Assembly: GCA_920105805.1 (NCBI GenBank) | Contig: CAKKTI010000089.1 | Coordinates: 2,407-49,717 of the forward strand | Source: Condylostoma magnum | Taxonomy: Eukaryota > Ciliophora > Heterotrichea > Heterotrichida > Condylostomatidae | Length of the DNA: 47,311 bases | Direction of reading: 5' to 3' | In this document: one piece after another, positions 39,059 through 47,311 of the stretch | How the letters are laid out: every line of letters begins with the position of its first letter | Numbering within the stretch: the stretch's first letter is position 1 | Notes under the pieces: generated by a model | Seen by the model: only the letters and a program-made list of their open reading frames with translations | Databases searched by the model: none | Told to the model about the DNA's origin: nothing | Program-made: the position numbers and the translations under genes

Positions 39059-40666
39059 ATGAATACAAGATCCAATACATATAATTAAGACTTAAAAGTA
39101 GCCAGCAATCATTCCCATAAATCAAGCTTAGATGATTCATCTCTTGATTTTTGTGAATAATGTCCCTAAAATAGATTTTACCGAGTAATTTTTATTAAGT
39201 TTAATGAGTTGCTAGGCCAAGGATCTTACAAGCAAGTATACAAGGGCTACGATACAGAATCTGGCAGAGAAATAGCATGAAATAGTATAAGTCTAAACAA
39301 CATCTCACTTAAAGAAAGAAGCAAAATCCTAGAAGAAGTGAGTCTCTGTCAAAAACTAAAGCATAAAAACCTCCTGCACTTTATAACAGCATGAGGAAAT
39401 CCAGAAAACAATGAATTAGTAATGATAACAGAGATAACAGGTGGCAGTTTAAAACAATACCTAAGGCGTATAGGACAACCAAAATTAAAAGTAATCAAAA
39501 ATTGGGCAATTGAAATCCTAACAGGTTTAGATTATTTACATAGTTAAAATCCTCCAGTAATGCACCGGGATCTAAAGCCTGATAATATTTTTATAATGCC
39601 GCATAGTGGAGATGTAAGAATAGGGGACTTCGGCCTATCAACAGCGCTGTGTTCAAGTTTAAATAAAACTTTTCTGGGAACACCCGAATACATGGCTCCT
39701 GAGATATTTGATAATTAGTATGGAACATTAATAGATATTTATTCATTTGGAATGTGCATGGTAGAAATTTGCTCTGTAAACCCTCCGTACTATGAAATCG
39801 ATAGCATTGGAGGAGTATGTAAAGCAATTATTGAAAGAGTAATGCCTTATTCGTTTAGAATGATACAAGATTAGGAGGTAAAGAGCTTTATTTCTTTATG
39901 CTTGTAAGACTAAGAGAGTAGGCCAACGGCCTAGTAGCTTCTAAATCATCCTTTCTTGGTAATAGATGAGGATGATCCTAAAACTCACATGCCTGTAATT
40001 TGTGATGATAATTTCTAAAATACAGAGCAGGATCAATAACTTGTGTAAGAAAACGTTATTAAGATAGATATGAAGATTTTAAAAGAGAATTCTGAATAAG
40101 TTTAATTCACTATCAATATGAATTTGAGTAAAGATACTCCAGACAGTGTCGCTGAAGAAATCATTCAGTACTTCGGGTTGGAATACAGAGCTAAGGATTT
40201 AATTTCTCAGTAAATAATGCATAAAATTAATTAAATTACAAAAACTAATGAAAATTTTAGTAGTGAGGACTCATATTGGTAGAATTAATCGACGTCTTAT
40301 GAGGAAACAACCTCAGAGGACAGGGATATGCGTAAGATTTAATCTGAATGAGATTTACAGTAGCTACTTCATCCTTGTTCTTCGTTTTGTATAACCCGTA
40401 AGCATTATAAAAAGTATTAAAGGGAATTGGCTTTGATTTAAACGGCTTTATAGAAAATTTATGGTATTAAACTAAATTCTAATGGATTTTATGGAAAAAA
40501 GACCCAGACTTTTGTAAGAATGTTCTAATAATAAAATGGTTTTACTCCTAACGGAGTAGTAACTAAAGATTTATTTGATCTAATAATCTGTAAATTTTAC
40601 TCAGATAAATAAGAAGAAGTAGAGAATAATGCTAAAAGTGACAATAGTCAAATAGATTTTAGTTAA
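39059..40666 (+). CDS. WNK: WNK-type serine/threonine kinase with PG-binding-like C-terminal domain, 535 aa
   Basis: The kinase domain covers about residues 48-310. The loop [11 protein letters not shown] carries the lysine that replaces the usual beta-3 lysine, and the beta-3 strand reads GREIAWNSISL without lysine (Trp from TGA, 39278-39280). This is the diagnostic WNK (with no lysine) arrangement. HRDLKPDN lies at residue 167 onward, DFG at 190 and APE near 213, so it looks active. Around residues 347-375, [20 protein letters not shown] resembles the OSR1_C/PF2-like fold found after WNK kinase domains. Around residues 459-515, [20 protein letters not shown] followed by NGFTPNGVV matches the peptidoglycan-binding-1 fold pattern, unusual in a kinase. 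WNKs sense chloride/osmotic stress in other eukaryotes. The stop is the triple TAA at 40664-40672. A longer N-terminus is possible. Confidence 0.88.
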
Positions 40667-40826
40667 TAATAAATTAAGTATATTATAATCATAATTACAG
40701 TATTGTTTAAGATGGTATTAAAGTAATTAGTTACCTATAAAGGAAATTGTAAGTATAGTTATATAAAATATAATCACATTGATACAATAATCAAAAGTTA
40801 AAAGATGATATTTGAGATAAATTAAA
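40667..40826. other. Convergent 160-bp spacer between WNK and VSR-RING genes
   Basis: AT-rich sequence between two stops holds both 3' UTRs. It starts with two further in-frame TAA codons after the WNK stop. On the minus strand a TGA (40791-40793) is the next possible stop of the VSR-RING gene. No RNA gene is seen. Confidence 0.5.
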
Positions 40827-43800
40827 CTAAACTATATTACCCCTGCAGTAAGGACATAAGATATTTTGCTCATTTTGAACTCTACGACTGCGGACCCATT
40901 CATCTAAACAAACCGAATGAAAGTAATGATTACAAGGAGTAATTCTACAATCTTCGATTCTATCTATTCTAATTACCACTTACTCGCTTAAACAAATGGA
41001 GCATGTTTATTCCATGTCTCTATTAACTCTATCTTAATGTTGTGCAACAGGTGCTGCATTTTGATATCTTTAGAAAATCTCCTCAAGAGCATTTGCTTAT
41101 TCTTAATTTTACCTGTTTATATTCCTTGCCTTCTTAAGCCGAATTATTACAACTATTATTATAATAACCAAAACCAAGCTAAATAACAATTACAATACAC
41201 AACTAGAAACCACTATTACGATTGTTAAAGTTAAATCATCAAGTAATGGCTCAGAATCATCGTCATTTTCTTCATTTTCAGCTACTTAGCAGTCCCCTCT
41301 ATCATACTCACAAATCTCTGTATTGCATTAAGCATCACACACTTTATTCCCAAGCAAATTCTCATCGCAAGCACAGAAATCACAATCTCCATCATCAAAA
41401 TTACATACAAGTAAATTACAATCCTAATCACAGTTTCCATCCCCAATTTAACTTTTACTGCACTTGCAATCGCAATCTCCAAGATCATAACCACAATCTA
41501 TATTATTACAAGTAGATTAGCAAGTTCCATCTCCTTAATGGTATAAATAGCATCCAGAGGAACATTAAGAACATTCTCCCTTATCATAACCGCATAATGA
41601 AATATTGCATTCATCATCGCAGACTCTATTCGACATTTATTCATTGGAACACGGGCATTTGTCGCAGTCTCCTCTATCATAATCACATAAAGCATTATTA
41701 CAAGCAGTTTAGCAAGTTCCATCTTCTAGATAGTATAGATAACATCCAGAGGAACATTCCACACATTCTCCCTTATCATAACTGCATCATAAGGTATTGC
41801 ATTCTTCATCACAGACTCTATTCGACATTTATTCATTGGAACACGGGCATTTGTCACAGTCTCCTCCATCATAAAGACAATCCTCATTATTGCAAGCAGT
41901 TTAGCAAGTTCCATCTCCTTTATAGTATAAATAGCATCCAGGGGAGCATTCTGCACATTCTCCCTTATCATAACCGCATAATAAGCTGTTGCATTCTTCA
42001 TCACAGACTCTATTTGACATTTATTCATCGGAACAAAGGCACTTTTCCACACAGTCTCCGAGATCATAAAGACAATCCTCGTTATCACAAGCAGTTTAGC
42101 AAGTTCCATCTCCTTTATAGTATAAATAACATCCAGAGGAACATTCCACACATTCTCCCTTATCATAACCGCATAATAAGCTATTGCATTCTTCATCACA
42201 GACTCCATTTGACATTTATTCATTGGAACACGGGCATTTGTCACAGTCTCCGAGATCATAAAGACAATCCTCGTTATCACAAGCAGTTTAGCAAGTTCCA
42301 TCTCCTTTAAAGTATAAATAGCATCCAGGGGAGCATTCTGCACATTCTCCCTTATCATAACCACATAATAAGCTATTGCATTCTTCATCACAGACTCCAT
42401 TTGACATTTATTCATCGGAACACGGGCACTTTTCCTCACAGTCTCCTCCATCATAATCACATAAAGCATTATCGCATTATTCATCACAATCATTATTACC
42501 TATAAGAGAATCCTCACATCCACATTTACAATCATCTCCATCATTTTTGCATGGTTCAGTTCTACAGCTTTCCTCGCATGTACCATTATCAATTTAGATA
42601 AACAAGCAGTCATTATTACATTTAACACAGTCTCCTTGATCAAAATTGCATTACTCATTATCACATTCTTCATCACAGATATTATTAGTTAGTTTTTCAA
42701 TCTAACAAATACAACAATCAGCCCCGTCATACATACATCACTCATTATTGCATTCTTCGTCACAGTTATTGTCGTTAATCATACTCTCCAAGCACCCTAC
42801 ACTGCATTATCTACAATTACCAAGATCAAAGTCACATTCACTAGTATTGCATTCCTCTTCACAGTAATTGTTTAAAAGTAAATCGCTTGTACAGCCTTCT
42901 GAACAATCTTCTTCTATTAAACAGAGTGGATCTGTACCAAAATGATTTACACATAGAATATTATTCAAGGAAATTGAAGGATTAACACCTCTTATTGTGG
43001 TATAGTTGATTATAAAGGAATCAATATAAACAGTTCCCATATTATCCATTACAGTTTTTAATTAATTGTAGGTTTATGTAAAAATTGGATTATCTGCAGT
43101 GATCAATTAAGAATCATTTTCAGTTAATCTTCTATCTGGATTAATACATTGATTAATTTGACCCATTGTAAGATCTACATATTCTACTGCATTTTTAATA
43201 CAATTTAAATCGAATTAATTATCACAATTTTCATAAATTTACAAATAAAAGGTAGCTAAAGGCTCATAAACTCCTTAGATATTAGTTAACTGCTTTACAC
43301 ATTCAGAGATAGCTATATAATAGAAAAACTCTTCAATCTTGTAGTAAGAATCAAGTCTAAATATGCAATAAGTATCATCAAAGCAATCTTCAGGGTCGCA
43401 TTCAAATTATTCGTATTTATCTCTGCATTCACTTAATGTTAAAATAGGATAAATTACATTAAATTCAAAATGATCCGTTTCAACCTGTTTCATGAAGTGA
43501 AATATGTTTCTTATAAAAGCTTCTTAATAATACCCAAAACTTAAAACTAGACTAGATTACATGATACCGTCATCACTCTCAGGTATGTAAAAGTCAATCT
43601 CTCCATAGACATCATCAACCTATTCCAGCAGAAGTTAAAATCCAGGGTTATAAAGTGTTATGAGGAAAGATTATTTATCTTAAAACTTATCTTCTATGAG
43701 GCGAAAACCTGGCTAATCTTGATTTGGCAACATAAAAATGAATCCTTTGCATTAGCTTTCGCATTATAAGTTCTTGATTACATTATCATATCGGCAATAG

Positions 43801-44063
43801 ATTTTATTCACAGCTGAGTAAAGCTCAACGATTATTATTAAGTCCTCCGATGTTGACGCTGGTATTTCGATATTTTAACAATCAGGATTGCTATAATATA
43901 AAAATTTTCCTTCAACTATAGTATTGTAAGGAGGATTACTAAATCACTATAAATCCCCCTCCATTCTTTTATAAAGCTAGATAAACTATCATGGCTCTGT
44001 GACTTTTACATATACAGAACCAAAAACTTAAAAAATCAGGCAAAGAAAAGCTATCAATACCAT
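40827..44063 (-). CDS. Chimeric receptor: VSR-like lumenal region, LNR array, TM and RING-H2, 1,078 aa
   Basis: Residues 1-16 are a signal peptide (MVLIAFLCLIFQVFGS). Residues to about 385 resemble the lumenal part of vacuolar sorting receptors: a PA-like part, then YENCDNQFDLNCIKNAV, MGQINQC, ADNPIFTQTYNQL and RGVNPSISL...ILC, in family order. About residues 386-925 are Notch-type LNR modules (NGVCDEECN...C-x-YD-x-G-x-C), including a 64-residue tandem repeat. About residues 942-978 are a hydrophobic stop-transfer segment (LVLVIIIIVVIIRLKK). About residues 1018-1072 are a RING-H2 finger: CSIC...C-N-H-YFH-x2-C...CPYC. Plant RMR and animal PA-TM-RING ligases join PA, TM and RING; plant VSRs join PA, Cys-rich and EGF repeats. 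Here features of both are combined, with LNRs in place of EGFs. I infer an endolysosomal sorting receptor with E3 ubiquitin-ligase activity. The stop is TAG 40827-40829. Confidence 0.85.
41521..42483 (-). repeat. 192-bp tandem repeat encoding LNR pairs, about five copies
   Basis: The anchor CAAGTTCC recurs at 41521, 41713, 41905, 42100 and 42292, giving spacings of 192, 192, 195 and 192 bp. Each unit encodes 64 residues containing CDKCPCSNEQMSNGVCDEEC and a second Cys-rich half. The 195-bp copy gains one codon near the KCPC segment. Copies are nearly identical at the DNA level, so the amplification or homogenisation is recent. Large open frames on the other strand and in other frames here are by-products of the repeat. 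Confidence 0.92.
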
Positions 44064-44238
44064 TTTAATTATATAGATAAAATTATTTATAACATATAAT
44101 AGTGACGACTGGTTTAATAGAATAAGAAGCCCTGTTTGATTACTTCCATACCAATTTTTTTGAATATATAGAATAAACTATTTAAAAATGTACAAAAATT
44201 GATAGAGATTGGTATAATTTTGTATAATGTTAATTAAA

Positions 44239-44802
44239 TTAAGCTCTCACATGTCTCAAAGTTCTATGAGATTTTACATTTTTAACTAAAAGTTTTCTGC
44301 TTCTTAGTGACTTTGATTTAATTCTTGGAGTAGATATTCTAAGTAAATTTGGTACTTTCTCTATAAAAAATTTATTAGAAGTAGCTGTCATAAATCCTCC
44401 TCCTTTAGATACAGATCTATTCACGTTTTTACTTTAAAACAATCTGTTTGTCTGCTTAACTTACAAGCTTATCTAAGCATTTTCTTAATTTTATCTTATT
44501 TTTCTTGGTTTTACCAATTTTTGAATCAGCTTATACGGTGTTTTGCTTTACTAGTAAAGAAAATGATTAGGTTGCTTTCTAGCATGTTATATTGTTAAGC
44601 GATTAGTATATTGCTCGATTGACTTTTTATTAGTATCATTCTATAGTCCTCGTGTTATTCTTTCAATAGAACTTGGTTTCTTTGTATGAAATGAATCCCT
44701 AAAGATAGACATCTGGGAGGGTTATGAGTCTGATATACTCCTTTGCGAAACAGCTGGGGGAGTGACTGTTAAAAAGTTCTTTTGATGTATCCTTAACTAC
44801 AT
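44239..44802 (-). CDS. Small basic Ser/Thr/Gln-rich protein of unknown function, 187 aa
   Basis: The frame from ATG 44802 to TAA 44239-44241 reads MQLRIHQKNFLTVTPPAVSQ, then a very basic, polar chain. Its Lys/Arg-rich stretches include KLIQKLVKPRKIRQ, and the end reads IKSKSLRSRKLLVKNVKSHR. There is no signal peptide, membrane segment or known domain. In-frame TAA/TAG occur as Gln and no TGA occurs. The composition differs from random translation of the AT-rich spacer, with few Ile/Phe runs, which supports coding. It could be a nucleic-acid- or microtubule-binding protein, but that is only composition. It is tandem with the VSR-RING gene 175 bp downstream and divergent from the PH-domain kinase. 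Confidence 0.55.
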
Positions 44803-45041
44803 TTTTAGTTGAATTCTTAGTATTATACTGAAGTTAAGGTAATATAAAGTGTAATAAGCATAAAGCTTATATAGTAGATTGTTATAATGTATTATTGGGT
44901 TAAATGTGATTAGTTTCTCTAATAAAGATTAATGAATTCCTGTAGGATAATAAAATGGGATGCTAATACAGCTTAAGACTATAAAAGTTGTTTAAATTCA
45001 TATTATTAATTACACATTTATAGCAATGAATAATAATTTTA
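44803..45041. promoter_or_regulatory. Divergent intergenic region, 239 bp, with a short direct repeat
   Basis: This is AT-rich spacer between two start codons. The motif AATGAATTCCT occurs at 44931 and again at 45041, where it contains the kinase start codon, and both copies are followed within 20 bp by TAGGATAATA. It looks like a small local duplication of the kinase start region. There is no tRNA-like structure. Confidence 0.35.
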
Positions 45042-46280
45042 ATGAATTCCTTGGTATAGAGTTAGGATAATAGCTTAAATTAAAGCAGAAAATTCTGGTA
45101 GTAATTTGATAGGTCAGGCTGCTTGCAATCTAAAAAGAAATTAATTTACTAAGGATACATGCACTATAAATCAAAAAGCGATTAAATAAAATAAGGATAC
45201 TATCTTTTAAAAGACTACAAAATTATTTGGTGTAAATGAAACAATGAAAAGCTCACTTTATTTAAACAATGTAATCTAAGTTGAATGTAATTTGAACCCT
45301 TTGTAGAAAGTAATGATTAAGATGTAAGATTTGTCATAAAGATCTACTCGGATACCAGAGAAAAAGAGTTCATTCTATTTGATTAGCAGTTATTCGAAAC
45401 ATGGCTCTCTAAGTTGTCTTGTTTCTGTATTAATAACACTTTTTATGAGGATTATTAATTGTAAGAGTTGATTGGGTAAGGAATGTAGGGGTAGGTTTAT
45501 AAAGTTGTATCATTAGAAAATTAAAAGACTTATGCTGCAAAAATGTTATTTAGAGATGAAATTTAGAATAACATAATCATAGGAGAGAACTTTATAAAAG
45601 AATTGGATATTTTAAGATATGTAAATTACAAGAATTTGATAAAGTTTAAGAGAGTTTACATAGAATAAGAGTACATTATATTAGTTATGGAGTATATCTA
45701 AGGTAAAAGCCTTAAGCACCATATAAAAGAGTAGAAGAATATATCAGAATTATAAATAAAGAAATTTACATTCAAAATGCTAAAAACATTGAGATATTTG
45801 CATAATAGACGAATTCTGCACAGGGATATAAAACCAGAAAATATTGTGATTAGAAGATAGAATCTACTCAAATTTAAACTAGTTGATTTCGGCCTTTCTT
45901 CACTAAACAGTTTTGATGCAGATTAAAAATATGGAACAATAGGCTTTTTTGCTCCAGAAATATTCACAAATTAAAACTATGATGAAAAAGTTGATATTTT
46001 TAGCTTAGGAATGCTAATCTACTGCATGTAACCCCCAATTAGAATTACTAAAAAGAATCCTTTTATTCTCAACAATACAAAAGTTTCATTTGCTTCCAAC
46101 TTAGAGTGTAATATTGAGTTTAAAGGTGTTATATGAAGACTTATTTCAGATCAATGCAGATCTTTTCTATAGTTATTATTAGCAAAAGATCCTAAATAAC
46201 GTCCTACTGCTCAGCAAGCTTTGAAAAACGAATGGTTTTAATCTCTTTTGCAATATAGAAATCAATCAATGAACATTTAG
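45042..46280 (+). CDS. PH-domain protein kinase, 412 aa
   Basis: About residues 15-125 resemble a pleckstrin-homology domain: a strand YQGYMHYKSK...GYYLLKD, then strands, ending in a helix with a Trp (FETWLSKLS). The kinase domain follows at about residue 138: GQGMQGQVYKV loop, AAKML with the beta-3 lysine, KELDILR, VMEYIQGKSL, HRDIKPEN at residue 260, DFG at 282 and APE after a GTIGFF stretch. All catalytic residues are present, so it should be active. PH-kinase fusions are common in ciliates and recall AKT-like membrane-recruited kinases; lipid specificity cannot be told. The ATG at 45042 is the in-frame start upstream of the PH domain. The stop is TAG 46278-46280, only 27 bp before and in the same frame as the next gene. 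Confidence 0.85.
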
Positions 46281-46307
46281 CTTTATTTAAGTCTACTTAC
46301 TAATAAA

Positions 46308-47311
46308 ATGGAGGGGTCTTTACCAAATCACACTCTAATAACCCGATCCCGTGACTCATTGCAAATAATATAAGGAGTTCCCACTACTAATCACTAGTCA
46401 TTTGCTGCCCCATGCTTAAATCTTCAACTGTCAAAACAAGGAATCTAGTCAGCCCTGATAGACAACTAAGGCGTAAAGATCATAAGCAACTCAGACTTCT
46501 CAGAACTCTGTAGACTTCGTAAGCCAAAAGTGCAAATGCTTTACTTTTCCCCATAGGAGACCTTAATAGTAACCTATGAAAAATTCAGTGAAGGGGCTAA
46601 TTTATTTGTATGGAGGATAGAAAGCTCCATGAATCCCCAACCCCTATACGAATTCACTCAACGTTAGTTTGTAAAGGAGGGCTGGCCCTTTATTCGTTTT
46701 ACCTAAGACGAGCAGTATATGTTCCGCCAGATAAATCCAACTACAATACACATTTACTAAATCCCTCAATAGGATTATCAGACAATTCGGTTTGACCACA
46801 TTTCTTATTACTCTTTAAGTCCCACTCTCCCTTAGAAAATTGCAGTTTTTCGTTAGGAGTCTCGAGGAGAGGCAGCTAAGGCTTAGTTATTCAGCTGGGC
46901 TGGCGACTAGGTTGAACTAATATCAGAAAAAACCTTCCATAAAGCCTAAGATGCCAACATCCTCTGGAGTCCGTCTGGTACAACTGCTTTGTTCTGGTGC
47001 TAAACTGATCAAGACACTACAGGCAGAAACTATTACGGAGAGCACTCTCTTTACCTACTAAGTGACCGAGGTGCTAAGATGGTTAATATGCAGGAAGGCC
47101 CAATATACGACATACAGTGGTCTCCTAAAGACGACTAATTCATATCAATAAGCGGTTTCATGCCTGCAGTTTCCATAATGCATAATGTATCGGGTAACAA
47201 GAAATATTAGATAGCAAGTCACCACAGAAACACTATCAAATGGAATCAGTTTGGCGACCTTTATATAATTTCAGGATTTGGTAACTTATAAGGGGAGATT
47301 GAGATATGGTC
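46308..47311 (+). CDS. EIF2A: Eukaryotic translation initiation factor 2A (eIF2A), 3' end outside the window
   Basis: The visible 334 codons match eIF2A, a beta-propeller protein that delivers initiator tRNA to the 40S subunit in alternative initiation. The N-terminal TRSRDSLQIIQGVP resembles the family's RGSEGLYMVNGPP. Later come YFSPQETLIVTYE, ILWSPSGTTALFW, GRNYYGEHSLYLL, GPIYDIQWSPKDDQF and SGFMPAVSIMHN. The last visible segment, ISGFGNLQGEIEIW, matches the strongly conserved LAGFGNLRGQMEVW. In-frame TAA/TAG are Gln. The ATG at 46308 sits where the family's N-terminus is expected. It lies 27 bp after the kinase's presumed TAG stop in the same frame, so a fusion with the kinase cannot be excluded from sequence alone. 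Confidence 0.92.

Noticed and set aside
41597-42310. Long plus-strand frame (237 codons) opposite the LNR repeats
   Set aside because: His/Tyr/Ile-rich antisense shadow; the minus-strand LNR frame has the conserved Cys pattern, and the repeat keeps all frames open.
41726-42493. 255-codon minus-strand frame over the same repeats
   Set aside because: Wrong phase relative to the VSR-RING gene; its Met/Ile-rich repeats come from shifted reading of the 192-bp unit.
44100-44225. Imperfect inverted repeat around TACCAATTTTT and GATTGGTA
   Set aside because: Arms are short, AT-rich and mismatched; could arise by chance in this spacer, so not called as a terminator or element.
1-47311. Many broken genes or pseudogenes (hundreds of apparent stops)
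   Set aside because: The apparent stops are TAA/TAG = Gln and TGA = Trp; conserved proteins stay in one frame without decay.
1-47311. Karyorelict code 27 (TGA as the only stop)
   Set aside because: Several genes must end at TAA/TAG, notably after the TM9SF KID end, and TGA-only ends would make neighbours overlap.

Overview
This window looks like somatic (macronuclear) DNA of a heterotrich ciliate close to Condylostoma. The evidence is internal. Conserved proteins read straight through dozens of in-frame TAA and TAG codons (as Gln) and several in-frame TGA codons at conserved Trp positions, yet the same codons must also end genes. The clearest case is the TM9SF-family gene at 36656-38572. It needs TAA/TAG = Gln, uses TGA = Trp in its conserved S-x-W segment, and then stops at a TAG directly after the canonical C-terminal KIYSLIKID. 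Dual use of all three codons is NCBI code 28 (Condylostoma magnum); karyorelicts (code 27) stop only at TGA. A conventional gene finder breaks almost everything here. All lengths below use TAA/TAG = Q and TGA = W up to the most likely terminal stop.

Layout, left to right. At 1-4594 (+) is the 3' part of a surface receptor: beta-sandwich modules, furin/TNFR-like Cys repeats, one LNR, about six or seven membrane spans and a cytosolic tail. At 4693-5544 (+) is an unknown protein ending in a Rac-like CLLL prenylation box. At 30242-5569 (-) is a single giant gene of about 24.5 kb (roughly 8,160 visible codons, two 100-N gaps). It encodes a secreted, repetitive surface protein with a signal peptide and a short hydrophobic tail that looks like a GPI signal. 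At 30928-30314 (-) is a C2H2 zinc-finger protein. At 32591-30993 (-) is a TTLL3-like tubulin glycylase, divergent by 59 bp from a WDR62/MAPKBP1-like WD40 protein (32651-35941, +). At 36522-35983 (-) is a small MGCC-starting, probably acylated protein, divergent from the TM9SF gene. At 39059-40666 (+) is a WNK-type kinase with an unexpected peptidoglycan-binding-like domain. At 44063-40827 (-) is a chimeric receptor: vacuolar-sorting-receptor-like lumenal part, LNR array, TM and RING-H2. At 44802-44239 (-) is a small basic protein, at 45042-46280 (+) a PH-domain kinase, and from 46308 (+) eIF2A, which runs off the right edge.

Genes alternate strands with very short spacers (24-240 bp), and no intron is needed to keep any frame. 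In-frame introns of 15 nt, known in heterotrichs, could be hidden and would not be noticed. I saw no rRNA, tRNA, CRISPR, telomere or transposon. Themes are cell surface and endomembrane traffic (giant surface protein, receptor, VSR-RING protein, TM9SF), cilia/basal bodies (TTLL3-like, WDR62-like) and signalling (two kinases). The strongest novelty candidates are the VSR-LNR-TM-RING protein, the giant surface protein with its smaller neighbour of the same module family, and the WNK kinase with the PG-binding-like domain.
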